Positions 42,588 through 51,056 of a DNA stretch of 64,000 bases are shown here, piece after piece (position 1 is the first letter of the stretch; each line of letters starts with the position of its first letter). The DNA is from Planctomycetota bacterium (GTDB lineage: Bacteria > Planctomycetota > Phycisphaerae > UBA1845), in NCBI GenBank assembly GCA_029558835.1, contig JAKQDH010000100.1, positions 23,951 through 87,950 on the forward strand, read 5' to 3'. The position numbers and the translations under genes were made by a program. The notes under the pieces are model-generated. The model was not told the DNA's origin. It saw only the letters and a program-made list of their open reading frames with translations, and ran no database searches.

Positions 42588-43687
42588 TGCCCGGCGGCGG
42601 CGCCCACGGCTATCCGGCCGACTACGTGCTGGGGCTGCTGCTGTATGCCTCGCTGCTGATCCACGCCGTCTGCTTCTTCAAGTTGTTCCCCCCGCGGTGG
42701 CGGCGTCTGCGTCTGGTGCTGGGTAATGTCGTTGTTTTTGTCTGTCTGCTGGCGTCGCTGGCTCTGCTGGCCGAGAGCTACCTGCGTTTCATCTACGTGG
42801 GTACCGAATCCTTCGGCGTGACGCTGCCCGCCCGGCGCTGGTTCGCCCTGCACGTGGACCTCAACGCACTGGGGTACCGTGATGGGGAGTGGACGCGGGA
42901 CAAGCCGCCGGGCGTGCGCCGCCTCGCCATCACCGGGGATTCGTTTGTGTACGGGTGGGGCCTGGAGGCGGTCCGGGACCGCTTCTCCGATCGCCTCCAG
43001 ATGCAGTTCAACGAGCGCGCTCCCGGCACGGTTGAGGTAATGAACGTTGCCAAGCCCGGCTGGGATACCGGAGACCAGCTTAAGCCCGTCAGGGACATGA
43101 TCGAACGCTACGGCGTGGACGAGGTCGTGCTCGGCTACGTCGCCAACGATATCGAGAGGCTGCTGCCCACGCGTCCCGACTTCGACCCCACCAAGCCGCC
43201 GCTGTGCCAGCTCTTTGACACCGACAGTTCCGCGCTGGTCGAGTGGCTCTACTACCGCCTCATCGCCCCGCGGGCACCCACCGTACGCGGTTACCACAAC
43301 TGGCTGCTGGCCGGGTATCGGACACCGGAGCTCTGGCAACAGCAGGAGCAGCGTCTGGCCGACCTGCTCGAGCTGTGTCGGCAGCACGGCGTCACCTTCC
43401 GCGTGGCCTTGTTGCCGTTCATCCAGCCCGGCAAAGCGACGTTCCCGTCCGACGGGGTCCATGCCGTGCTCCGCAGCTTCTTTGCAGCCAACGGGGTGGA
43501 GGTCGTGGACCTGCTGCCGGCGCTTGCCGGAGAGGAGCCGACCCAGCTCATCGTCAGCCGGGCAGACGCTCACCCCAACGCCCACGCCCACGCCCTGTTC
43601 GCCAAGGCCATTTGGGAGGCGTTCTACGCCGCTGGGTACGCACCTGAGGTCACCCCCAGCGCGCCCCCCGTACCTTCATCTCCCTGA
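42587..43687 (+). CDS. membrane-anchored SGNH-hydrolase-like protein
   Basis: A 366-residue protein whose first ~60 residues hold two hydrophobic segments (YVLGLLLYASLLIHAVCFF and LVLGNVVVFVCLLASLALLA). The outer domain has SGNH-like blocks: RRLAITGDSFVYGWGL (G-D-S), VLGYVANDIERLLP (G-x-N-D-like) and the terminal SRADAHPNAHAHALFA (D-x-x-H). Such proteins are esterases or O-acetyl transfer partners acting on surface glycans. Its ATG overlaps the nadC stop (TGATG), so it is co-translated with nadC although no metabolic link is obvious. Confidence 0.72.
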   Translation: MPGGGAHGYPADYVLGLLLYASLLIHAVCFFKLFPPRWRRLRLVLGNVVVFVCLLASLALLAESYLRFIYVGTESFGVTLPARRWFALHVDLNALGYRDGEWTRDKPPGVRRLAITGDSFVYGWGLEAVRDRFSDRLQMQFNERAPGTVEVMNVAKPGWDTGDQLKPVRDMIERYGVDEVVLGYVANDIERLLPTRPDFDPTKPPLCQLFDTDSSALVEWLYYRLIAPRAPTVRGYHNWLLAGYRTPELWQQQEQRLADLLELCRQHGVTFRVALLPFIQPGKATFPSDGVHAVLRSFFAANGVEVVDLLPALAGEEPTQLIVSRADAHPNAHAHALFAKAIWEAFYAAGYAPEVTPSAPPVPSSP

Positions 43688-44049
43688 CCCGTTTCGGGTG
43701 CACTCGCGCACCGGGCCGCGTTAAGCGTGGCAACCTGCGTGGTATTGCCCCTTTTCTCAGCAGTGCGGCAGATGCTCCGGCAGGTTGGGGGGCAGGTGAA
43801 GGTCGGAGCCTGCCAGCCGCATTCACTTGATGGGCGCGTTCAGTTCGTCCGATAACAGACGTAACGTTTTCGGACCGTCCTCGGTCGGCAGGTCGCAACT
43901 GTTGACCGCGAAGGCGGTAGAACACCATGCAGGCGGGGTTCCGGCCGAAGGAGCGTCCGGGTGCCTTTGCTTATGCGCGCCGGCCGGTTCCGGCCGGGCG
44001 CTTGCCAGGAGACGGGAGCGCCGAGGCTCCCGGGAAGGTGGGCAACGAC
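43688..44049. other. 362-bp gap before cyclophilin gene
   Basis: No supported gene. A minus-strand frame ending near 43823 (…LPTEDGPKTLRLLSDELNAP) has protein-like composition but no start, ribosome-binding site or family resemblance. Part of the stretch may encode an N-terminal extension of the cyclophilin if an earlier start (ATG 43927) is used. Confidence 0.35.
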
Positions 44050-45096
44050 GTGCGCGCACAATCGCTTTTGCGGGGCGGCTGGCTGAACGGTCCGACACGG
44101 TGGTGGGCGGGGGTCCTGGTCGCCGTGATCGGCGCCGGGACCGGCCACGCCCAGTCTCCGGCGGGCACCCTTGGTGGCATCCGAGCCCACGTCGACCTTC
44201 CGGCCCGGCAGGTGCAAACCGGGCAGCCCGTCTGGGCGATCTTCCTGCTGGAGAATGTAACCGACAATCCCATCACTGTGACCGTGCCTGATGCGGAGCC
44301 GCAGCTTCCGTCACCCGCGATGGGCCTGCCGCTTGCCCACGTGTTCAGCGGACGCGACGCCACCGGCGTGACGATTACCGGCGAGAACGGTCAGACGTGG
44401 GCCCGTCCCATCCGCTACCGCTGGCAGGCGGCCGCTCCGGCCGTCACCGTCGCGCCGCGCTCCAGCATCGGCCTGCGGTTGGACCTGGCCGAGTACTTCC
44501 CCGTCCTGCGCGGTACCGGCAAGTACCGCCTGACGTGGCAACCGTATCAGCAGGCCCTGACCACCGAGTCCCTGGTGATTGAGATCGCGCCCCACAAGCA
44601 GGTCGAGTTGGTGACTGATTGTGGCAGGATGACCGTACGCTTCTTCTATGATGAAGCGCCGGCCCATGTGCGCAACTTCCTCGACTTGGCCGGGCGCGGC
44701 TTCTACGAGAACCTTTCGTTCCATCGTCTCGAGCCGGGATACTTCCTGCTGGGCGGCTGCCCGCGCGGCGACGGCACCGGTATCCGCCCGGACGGCAAGC
44801 GGGTCGCGGCCGAGATCAACGCCCACCCGCACCAGAAGGGCACCCTCTCCATGGCCCTGCTCGATGATGACCCGGACTCCGGCAGTTGCCAGTTCTTCAT
44901 CTGTTACACGCGGCAGAAGGACTGGGACGGTCGGTATACAGTGTTCGGAGAGCTCGTGGGCGAGGAGTCCTTTGCTACCCTGGATACGTTGATGGCCACC
45001 CCGGTCGACGAGTCCGGCCGGCCGCAGCGCCCTCTATACATCCGCGCCGTCCGCATCAGCAACGTCCCCACGGAACCCCCCGCCCCGCCGCGCTGA
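44050..45096 (+). CDS. exported cyclophilin-type peptidyl-prolyl isomerase
   Basis: About 348 residues from GTG 44050 (start uncertain; ATG 43927 and GTG 44038 are alternatives). Residues 1-34 make a signal peptide (WWAGVLVAVIGAGTGHAQS). A beta-rich domain of ~150 residues of unknown family (VWAIFLLENVTDNPITV, GKYRLTWQPY) is followed by a cyclophilin domain: VRNFLDLAGRGFYENLSFHR, LEPGYFLLGGCPRGDGTG, KGTLSMALLDDDPDSGSCQF and DGRYTVFGELV. The catalytic arginine (FHR) and FF pair are kept. It should catalyse prolyl isomerisation in the periplasm, possibly for the proline-rich surface proteins encoded around it. Confidence 0.87.
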   Translation: MRAQSLLRGGWLNGPTRWWAGVLVAVIGAGTGHAQSPAGTLGGIRAHVDLPARQVQTGQPVWAIFLLENVTDNPITVTVPDAEPQLPSPAMGLPLAHVFSGRDATGVTITGENGQTWARPIRYRWQAAAPAVTVAPRSSIGLRLDLAEYFPVLRGTGKYRLTWQPYQQALTTESLVIEIAPHKQVELVTDCGRMTVRFFYDEAPAHVRNFLDLAGRGFYENLSFHRLEPGYFLLGGCPRGDGTGIRPDGKRVAAEINAHPHQKGTLSMALLDDDPDSGSCQFFICYTRQKDWDGRYTVFGELVGEESFATLDTLMATPVDESGRPQRPLYIRAVRISNVPTEPPAPPR

Positions 45097-45512
45097 GCCT
45101 CGCCGGGAGCGGCGCTCGCACGCACTCCGCCGGGCAGCACGATCTCGAGCTGCTTGACGCTGAGCCCGCGGAGACAGCGGTGGTCATAGCCGTCGGTGGC
45201 AATCTTGAGCGCCTGACAGCGCTACCGGGCCTTGGCCATCAGCTCCCGGCTCTGTCGCTCGTCGGGGTCGGGCAAGAGGGGGCGCCGTGGCGGGTCGTTC
45301 GCTGAGTGGCCGGGGAGTCTGACTCATGGCCCTGCGTAGCTCACCTCGGGTCCGGCCGTGCAGCCCACGCCTCGCGGAGCCCGTCCGCAGGCGGGTCTCC
45401 CAATCGCCCGGTCGGCCCTCACCCGCCCGTTTCGCACGGTCGAGGCGAAAAAAGGTGTCAGGATGAATTTCCGCGATCATCGGGCGAAGGACTGCCATCA
45501 GGGGACCGAGCA
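45097..45512. other. 416-bp convergent gap with a lone REP motif
   Basis: Contains GGTGTCAGGATG at 45454-45465, preceded by GCGAAAAAA, matching the RAYT flanks at 29966-30007. A minus-strand stretch around 45130-45230 translates to DGYDHRCLRGLSVKQLEIVL, which looks like a gene remnant but is interrupted by a TAG and lacks a start. Nothing else is seen. Confidence 0.5.
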
Positions 45513-46255
45513 TCACCCGGGCGTCTTCCCCGCACCGACACTCGCCTGGCGATCTTTGACCACGCCTTGCCACAGTCTCTCGAATTCGGCGAGGAGGTTC
45601 TCGAACGCCTCGCGTTCGGTCTTGAGGCGGGGAGCATCGGCGGCATTGCTGCTGGTCCAGCCGCCGGCGAGCTGCCGCCGGCGGGCGGTGGTCTCGCAGG
45701 AGCCGTACACGTAGCCGGTTCGCACATCGAGCAGAGCCGCCGACGCCGTGGTCGCGACCCGTACCCGCTCGTGGGGCGACAACCTGAGTGTGACCACGCT
45801 GAGCGGACACAGCGCATCGCCTACGAAGAAGTCCGTATCGAACGTGTAGACGAGCAGCATGTCCGCGTGCAGCGCGGCCGCCGCCTGCCGCAGCCCGCGT
45901 TCTGAGTCGGACGGGCCACCCCGCAGCAGCAGCCTGCCGAGGGGCACGACCTGGTTTACCTGCGGTAGAGTGGCCAGGTGCTCGAAGTCTTCTTCCTTCT
46001 CGACGTCGCGCACGGTGACGACGCTGAACCGGCCCCGCGCGTAGCCGTTGGCCGTATAGGAGTAGTAGGACCGCTCCTGCGCGCGGATGGTCGCGAGGTT
46101 CGTCGGCAGCGGCGCCGCCGACTTGCGGTCGAGAATAGCCTTGATGTCGCTCTCCGTCAAGATCGTCAGATCAGCCGAATCTCGTTGAGGACGCGTGATC
46201 AGGCGGCGCCGCTGTACGCCGGCACCGCGGACAGGAACACAACGCGCGAACTCAC
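45513..46255 (-). CDS. protein of unknown function with a probable N-terminal frameshift
   Basis: The well-formed part, about 225 residues from PQRDSADLTILTESDIKAIL to the end, contains ATIRAQERSYYSYTANGYAR, a predicted alternating strand/helix body (LHADMLLVYTFDTDFFVGD, LSVVTLRLSPHERVRVATTA, LLDVRTGYVYGSCETT) and a helical tail. I do not recognise the family; the layout resembles periplasmic lipoproteins of planctomycetes. This frame has no usable start: its open part continues into the M14 gene. A GTG at 46255 overlapping the M14 stop (GTGA) opens a different frame, MSSRVVFLSAVPAYSGAA then stop. One missing base between 46200 and 46220 would join them. Confidence 0.5.
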
Positions 46256-47016
46256 CGGCACTGTTGCTGAGTGTCGGGGCTTGCTCCCGTAAGGAAGGCC
46301 AGCAGGGCTTCGCGGTTGTCGTACCAGCAGCGTTGCGGCGAGTGATGCGACGGCAATTCGAGCGTGACCGTGGGGATGCCCTGCTCGACGCCGGACCAGG
46401 TGCCGAAGCTGCCGGGCGTGGCGTAGCCGATCGAGCCTGTGACCGGGTAGCCGTTGTGGGCGGCCAGCAGCGCGGCCCAGTCTTCGGCCGGGCCGTCGTA
46501 GTTGTTGCATTGGCGCTGCCGGTCGATCGAGTGCACGGAGACAATGCGCCGCGGCCGGAACCGCTGGACGACCTCCATGACGGCCCGCGTCTCCGGCTCG
46601 GATTGCGGCGCTTCGCCGCCAAACATGCGTGATCGCGGCCGGCCCGGCGCCCAGTTGGCCGTCGGGAAGTTGCGGTTGATGTCCACGCCGTGGGCGTTCC
46701 GCCGGCGCCGGATGGTGTAGCCGTCGGGATTGACGACCGGGAGCAGGACGCAGCCCTGCGGCGGCGGCTCAGCGCGACCTTCGCTGATCTCGGCAATCAG
46801 TTGTTGCACGACGTAGACGCTCTTGGGTTCGTCGCCGTGGCAGCCGCCCATGATCAGGGCATCCGTTCGCCCGCCCGGGGCGATGACGTATGCGCGAATC
46901 GGCTCACCCAGGACCGAAGTCCCCACCGTGTGCCACTGTCCGGCGGACACCAGTCCCGCCCCGGCCGTCGGCCCACTGCAGCCCGTCGTCGAGAGAGACA
47001 TAACACCCAACCACAT
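46252..47016 (-). CDS. M14-family zinc carboxypeptidase, MpaA-like
   Basis: About 254 residues. Zinc ligands are in MGGCHGDEPKSVYV (H-x-x-E) and VSVHSIDRQRQC (third histidine); NPDGYTIRRRRNAHGVDINRNFP is the substrate-binding arginine block; the catalytic glutamate is in TVTLELPSH. The short single-domain form resembles MpaA, which removes diaminopimelate from murein tripeptides. ATG 47016 gives MWLGVMSLSTTGC, a possible lipobox (T-T-G-C), though the n-region lacks a basic residue and no ribosome-binding site is visible. Its stop overlaps the GTG of the next, probably frameshifted, gene. Confidence 0.83.
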   Translation of the reverse strand: MWLGVMSLSTTGCSGPTAGAGLVSAGQWHTVGTSVLGEPIRAYVIAPGGRTDALIMGGCHGDEPKSVYVVQQLIAEISEGRAEPPPQGCVLLPVVNPDGYTIRRRRNAHGVDINRNFPTANWAPGRPRSRMFGGEAPQSEPETRAVMEVVQRFRPRRIVSVHSIDRQRQCNNYDGPAEDWAALLAAHNGYPVTGSIGYATPGSFGTWSGVEQGIPTVTLELPSHHSPQRCWYDNREALLAFLTGASPDTQQQCR

Positions 47017-47062
47017 AGCAAGGACGTGGAAAACATAGCACGCTTGTCGAGCGCAGCCCACC

Positions 47063-47215
47063 GCGTGGCACGGGCGTCCCGCCCGTAGGACCACCGGACC
47101 GTGGCACGGGTGTCCCACCCGTGCGCCGACGCGCGAGGCGCTGGGGTCAAGCTGTACCCCTCCGCAGCGTGCGTCTGGGGTGCTCGCCGCACGCACGGGC
47201 GGGACGCCCATGCCA
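47063..47215. repeat. 'GRDARAT' hairpin repeats
   Basis: GTGGCACGGGCGTCCCGCCC (47065 onward), GTGGCACGGGTGTCCCACCC (47101-47120) and CACGGGCGGGACGCCCATGC (47193-47212). Each is a hairpin with CACGGGCG/CGCCCGTG-type arms. The minus-strand reading produces the strings GRDARAT and SRPCH that recur across planctomycete and verrucomicrobial genomes. They fill the 299-bp gap between accA and the M14 gene. Confidence 0.7.
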
Positions 47216-47315
47216 CAAACTCGCCGCCAGACGCGCGCGTCATGGCCACCACGTAGCCTGCGGAGACGCACGACTCCTGCAATGCAGCGGTGGATTCGAG
47301 GCCTCGTTAACCGCT

Positions 47316-48431
47316 TCAAGATTCGGGAGACGTGCCCGTCGTCAGGCGATTCCGCAAGCGGGCCGCGCGAGAAGAGGTCCGCCGGTGCGTTCCGCCGACC
47401 GAACCGTCCTCGGGCTTGGGTTCGCTGGGCGACTCAAAGAAGCTGCCCAGCGCGCGAATTCGCTCATAACGCCGGCGCAAGAGGGTGTCGATCGTCCGCC
47501 GCTTTACCTCGCTCAGTGCTTCGACCACGTACTTCTCCAGGTTGGTGGCCGTCGTCTCCGGCTCGCGGTGGGCTCCGCCGAGTGGCTCGGGAATGATGTG
47601 ATCGATAATGCCCAGCTTGAGCAGTTCCTTGGCCGTCAGGTGGAGCGCCTCGGCCGCCTGCTTGCGGTGCTCGGCCGTCTTCCACAGGATGGCCGCACAG
47701 CCCTCCGGCGAGATGACGGAGTAGAACGCGTGCTCCAGCATGGCCACCCGGTCGCCCACGCCGATACCCAGGGCTCCACCGCTGCCACCTTCGCCGATGA
47801 CGACGCAGACGACCGGCGTCCGCAATCGGGACATCTCCATCAGGTTGGTGGCAATGGCCTGCGCGACGCCTCGTTCCTCGGACCCGATGCCCGGGTACGC
47901 CCCCTGGGTATCGATGATGCAGACGACGGGCAGGCGGAACTTCTCGGCCAATCGCATCAGCCGCAGGGACTTGCGGTAGCCCTCGGGATGGGCGCAGCCG
48001 AAGTTACAGGTGATGCGCTCGCGCACTTCCCTGCCCTTGCTGTGGCCCACGAAGGCGACCTTGTGGGGCCCGACCCGGGCAAACCCGGTGAGGATTGCCC
48101 GGTCATCCCCGAAAACGCGGTCCCCGTGGAGTTCACAGAAGTCACGAAAGACCAGCTTCAGGTAGTCCGTCGAGAGCGGTCGCTTGGGGTGGCGGGCGAC
48201 CTGAACGGTCTCCCAGGGGGTGAGGCTCGAATACAGACGCCTCAACGTGCTCTTCAGGCGGGTGCGTTGCTGCTTGATTTCTTCATTGAGGTCGCGGCCG
48301 GTCTCCGCCTGCTCGCGTTCCAGTTCCTCAATGTCCTGCTGAATGCGCAGCAGCGGCTTCTCGAAGTCGAGGAACCCGCCGACACTCGCTGCGGCGGCAG
48401 CGCCGGGTGTGCTGTTCGGTTCGCTGCTCAT
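47316..48431 (-). CDS. accA: acetyl-CoA carboxylase carboxyltransferase, alpha subunit
   Basis: A 371-residue AccA. FLDFEKPLLRIQQDIEELER is the N-terminal helix, TPWETVQVARHPKRPLSTDY the linker, then FCELHGDRVFGDDRAILTG, NFGCAHPEGYRKSLRLMRLAEKF, IDTQGAYPGIGSEERGVAQAIA, GEGGSGGALGIGVGDRV and YSVISPEGCAAILWKT, all highly conserved. With AccD it transfers the carboxyl group from biotin to acetyl-CoA, the first committed step of fatty-acid synthesis. accD is not nearby. The last ~40 residues are a charged low-complexity tail beyond the family core. A promoter is visible at 48498-48525. Confidence 0.96.
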   Translation of the reverse strand: MSSEPNSTPGAAAAASVGGFLDFEKPLLRIQQDIEELEREQAETGRDLNEEIKQQRTRLKSTLRRLYSSLTPWETVQVARHPKRPLSTDYLKLVFRDFCELHGDRVFGDDRAILTGFARVGPHKVAFVGHSKGREVRERITCNFGCAHPEGYRKSLRLMRLAEKFRLPVVCIIDTQGAYPGIGSEERGVAQAIATNLMEMSRLRTPVVCVVIGEGGSGGALGIGVGDRVAMLEHAFYSVISPEGCAAILWKTAEHRKQAAEALHLTAKELLKLGIIDHIIPEPLGGAHREPETTATNLEKYVVEALSEVKRRTIDTLLRRRYERIRALGSFFESPSEPKPEDGSVGGTHRRTSSRAARLRNRLTTGTSPES

Positions 48432-48497
48432 GCCCTACTCGTCCCGTGCTCCATCACCGTACCAACCGCGCCAGAGATTGGCAAAAGTAGTCGCGGA

Positions 48498-48525
48498 AAC
48501 ATACACCAGTTCTCGGCGGTGGCAA
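48498..48525 (-). promoter_or_regulatory. sigma70-like promoter for accA
   Basis: Minus strand: TTGCCA (48525-48520), 16-base spacer, TATGTT (48503-48498), about 60 bases before the ATG at 48431. It lies in a locally AT-rich stretch unlike the surrounding DNA. Confidence 0.55.
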
Positions 48526-48545
48526 GTGTTTTGGGGCACATTAAT

Positions 48546-48563
48546 CTTTAGGTGCACTTAAAG
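48546..48563. promoter_or_regulatory. candidate operator upstream of accA promoter
   Basis: CTTTAGGTGCACTTAAAG is an 18-base near-perfect palindrome (one mismatched pair) centred about 30 bases upstream of the accA -35 box. The position fits an activator or repressor site; the protein is unknown. Confidence 0.35.
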
Positions 48564-48700
48564 CAGTTACACGCGAAATCAATGGAGTCACCGTAAGTGC
48601 ATTGCCCTGCGATGATTACGGCTGATTAGGTTCACGAACGTAACAATAGCGTGCGCTCGACGCCTCTCTCCCCCAGCCAAATCGCACGAGCAGCGATGGA

Positions 48701-49951
48701 TCACGAGGGCTCCTTATCGGCTGGTCGGGGCCCGACCGTTTCGCCAGCCCGGACCGGAGCCGACGGCGCCTGGGCCGCAGGGGGCGGAAACGCTTTGCTC
48801 GAGCCGGCAGGCACGGTGAAGTCCTGGATTCGCTGGACGCACTGAGCGATCTCGGCCGCACAAACGTCAGGCGGAGCCACCCTCAGAGTCACTCGCCCCA
48901 GCAGGGCGTCCAAGTCCCGCAGGACGTCCCGCCAGAACGCCGCGCCGGGAAGCTGACTCGGATCGGCGCGCTCGACGACCGGGCTTGGCGGTGCGACATC
49001 CAAGTTTGCGGTGACCTTGTGGAAGCGATCCGCCAGGGCGTCGGCGAGGCCGGACACCGGGGCGTGCGCGTCGGGGTACATGTGGGCCGTCAGCTTGGCG
49101 ATGGCCGACAGCCGAAACACGCCCTGCTCCCACCAGAAGTAGAGTTCCGGCGACCACTGCAAGTCCGGAGGCATCACCTGGAGGACGATCCGCTCGAATG
49201 CCCCTTCCGCCAACAGGTCGGCCACCGGTCTAATCGGAAGCGGTGCGGCCGGGGCGGTGGCCGGCCCAGCCTCGTCGGACGGGCCGGGCTGCCCATCCGG
49301 CTGGCCACCGGAAGGGGGCGCTGAGTCAGCCGATCCAGCGGCCGCAGGGAGCGAAAGGCTCAGACGGATCTCGGTCTGCGGCTGGGTGCGGTCCTCACCT
49401 TTGTCAGGCGGGAGGAACAGCTCCGTGACGCAGCCCGTGGGCGCGTGTCCGTGCTCCTTCGCCCAAGTCCGCAATTGCTCGTGGTATGTCTCGGCGTTCC
49501 GGGCAATGCCGTTGACGCGCATCACGGCCGCCTGCTCCGGGGCCCAATAGGTCGAGTGGAAAGGCACGACGGCCTCGTGCGGCTCGGTAGAAAGGAAGCC
49601 GACCTGGGTTTCGACGCCGCCCGGTCGCTCTGCCTCCGGATTGAGGGGCACGCCGTAGCGGGCGAACAGGGGCCCGTCCAAGCCGTGTTCGAGCATGTAG
49701 GCTCGCACCTGCTTGAAGGCCGCCCCGACCCGCCAATACGGCCCGTCGTGAACGACGTACACCACGTGGGTCGGCGCGGTCTCCTCGACGGTGATCTGGG
49801 GGGCCGCCGACGGTGCGGGAGCAGGTGCCGGGGTCGATGGTGCGGGAGCGGGCGTGGCGGCCGGTGGGGCGGTGGGGGGTTGCGCAGGAGGGGGTGCGAC
49901 CGCCGCCGGGTCGCCCCACAGGCACACAGTTGCAATCATCCAGACGATCAC
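48701..49951 (-). CDS. exported protein with GyrI-like effector-binding domain
   Basis: A 416-residue protein. MIVWMIATVCLWGDPAAVA looks like a short signal peptide followed by a Pro/Ala linker of ~35 residues. Residues ~55-205 resemble the GyrI/Rob effector-binding fold: VVYVVHDGPYWRVGAAFKQV, HGLDGPLFARYGVPLNPE, FHSTYWAPEQAAVMRVNG and EQLRTWAKEHGHAPTG. A second part (VADLLAEGAFERIVLQVMPP...AKLTAHMYPDAH) has no family I recognise. The GTG at 49951 is the first possible start. GyrI-like domains usually sit in cytoplasmic regulators; an exported one is unusual and might bind small molecules outside the cell. Confidence 0.65.
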   Translation of the reverse strand: MIVWMIATVCLWGDPAAVAPPPAQPPTAPPAATPAPAPSTPAPAPAPSAAPQITVEETAPTHVVYVVHDGPYWRVGAAFKQVRAYMLEHGLDGPLFARYGVPLNPEAERPGGVETQVGFLSTEPHEAVVPFHSTYWAPEQAAVMRVNGIARNAETYHEQLRTWAKEHGHAPTGCVTELFLPPDKGEDRTQPQTEIRLSLSLPAAAGSADSAPPSGGQPDGQPGPSDEAGPATAPAAPLPIRPVADLLAEGAFERIVLQVMPPDLQWSPELYFWWEQGVFRLSAIAKLTAHMYPDAHAPVSGLADALADRFHKVTANLDVAPPSPVVERADPSQLPGAAFWRDVLRDLDALLGRVTLRVAPPDVCAAEIAQCVQRIQDFTVPAGSSKAFPPPAAQAPSAPVRAGETVGPRPADKEPS

Positions 49952-50180
49952 GGAACGTACCCTTTCCGGGTCTGATACCCTGCGTCGCGGCCGGGGGTTG
50001 CAGCGGACGGCCGGGGGACGCTCCTACGGCCTGGCTGCTCCGGCGTCGGCATTACCTGCCGGGCGCGTCAGCGGCCCGTAGCAGGCACTGTCGGGCACCG
50101 GCAACGCACGCGAAGCCCCGCGCCGGCGGCTTGCGGTGCCGGTCCAAGAGAGCCGGTCTATTATCCGAGAGTGGGCGACG

Positions 50181-50957
50181 ATGAACAAGCCGACGCTGGT
50201 GCTCGTGCACGGGCTGGTGGGCTCGCTGCGGTACTTCGATCCCCAACCGCGTCTGCCCGGCGTGGTGGTGGAGGCTCCGGACCTGCTGGGGTATGGCGCC
50301 AACCGGGACGTTGCGCAGGCCGAGCTGACGCTGGCCGCTCAGGCAGAGCACGTGGCGGAATGCCTGCGCAACCTGGGGGCCGCGCCCGCGTGGCTGCTGG
50401 GGCACAGCATGGGCGGGGCGATCGCCATGCTGCTCGCCGATCGCCATCCGGAGCTGATTGCGGGCATCATCAACGTCGAAGGCAACTTCACGCTGCAGGA
50501 CGCCTTCTGGTCGGGGCGGATCGCGCGGATGACGGCGGGGGCATGGGCGGAGCGGTACCGCGCGATGCAGGCGGACGTGCCGGGCTGGCTGCGTGACTGC
50601 AACATCGAGCCAACGCCGCGGCGGATGGCATACGCGCGCGTGATCCTCGAGCACCAGCCGGCGGCGACGCTGCAGGCCATGTCGCGGGCGATCGTGGCGG
50701 AGACCGGCAGCGAGAGCTACGCCGAATGCGTGCAACGCGTTGTACGACACGTCAACGAACGCGGACTGCCCTTACACTTGCTGGCCGGCGAGAAGTCGGC
50801 CGCAGGCTGGGACGTACCCGACTTCGTGCGCAGCGCGGCCACATCGTACGCGGTGCAACCCGGCGTCGGGCACGTGATGATGCTCGAGGATCCGGAGGCG
50901 TTCTGCGGAATCGTGCAGGGAATGCTCGCGGATCCGAGCGCGGCGCACGAGGGTTGA
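50181..50957 (+). CDS. alpha/beta hydrolase
   Basis: A 258-residue alpha/beta-hydrolase: LVLVHGLVGSLRYFDP (oxyanion region), the nucleophile elbow LLGHSMGGAIAMLLADRHPE, and a C-terminal histidine in VGHVMMLEDPEAFCG. The acid is probably in the VPDFVRSA or ADPSA region but is not certain. The cap domain (FWSGRIARMTAGAWAERYRA) is of the general lipase/esterase type, so the substrate is not predictable. ATG 50181 is chosen as the first start before the core strand; the upstream GAGAGTGGGCGACG is a weak ribosome-binding site. Confidence 0.87.
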   Translation: MNKPTLVLVHGLVGSLRYFDPQPRLPGVVVEAPDLLGYGANRDVAQAELTLAAQAEHVAECLRNLGAAPAWLLGHSMGGAIAMLLADRHPELIAGIINVEGNFTLQDAFWSGRIARMTAGAWAERYRAMQADVPGWLRDCNIEPTPRRMAYARVILEHQPAATLQAMSRAIVAETGSESYAECVQRVVRHVNERGLPLHLLAGEKSAAGWDVPDFVRSAATSYAVQPGVGHVMMLEDPEAFCGIVQGMLADPSAAHEG

Positions 50958-51056
50958 GCGGGGGCGACAGAAAGAGTGTGAAACGTATGAAAGGTGAGAA
51001 GGGTGTGAAGGGCGAGAGAAGGGGCGAATGCGCAGGGCGTGAAGGTGTGAACGCGG

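Noticed and set aside
43823..44098. Minus-strand frame ending LPTEDGPKTLRLLSDELNAP
   Set aside because: The last 25 codons look protein-like, but there is no start codon with ribosome-binding site and no family; left as an unresolved gap.
45130..45240. Minus-strand stretch DGYDHRCLRGLSVKQLEIVL as a gene remnant
   Set aside because: Interrupted by a TAG, no start and no confident family match, so not annotated as a pseudogene.
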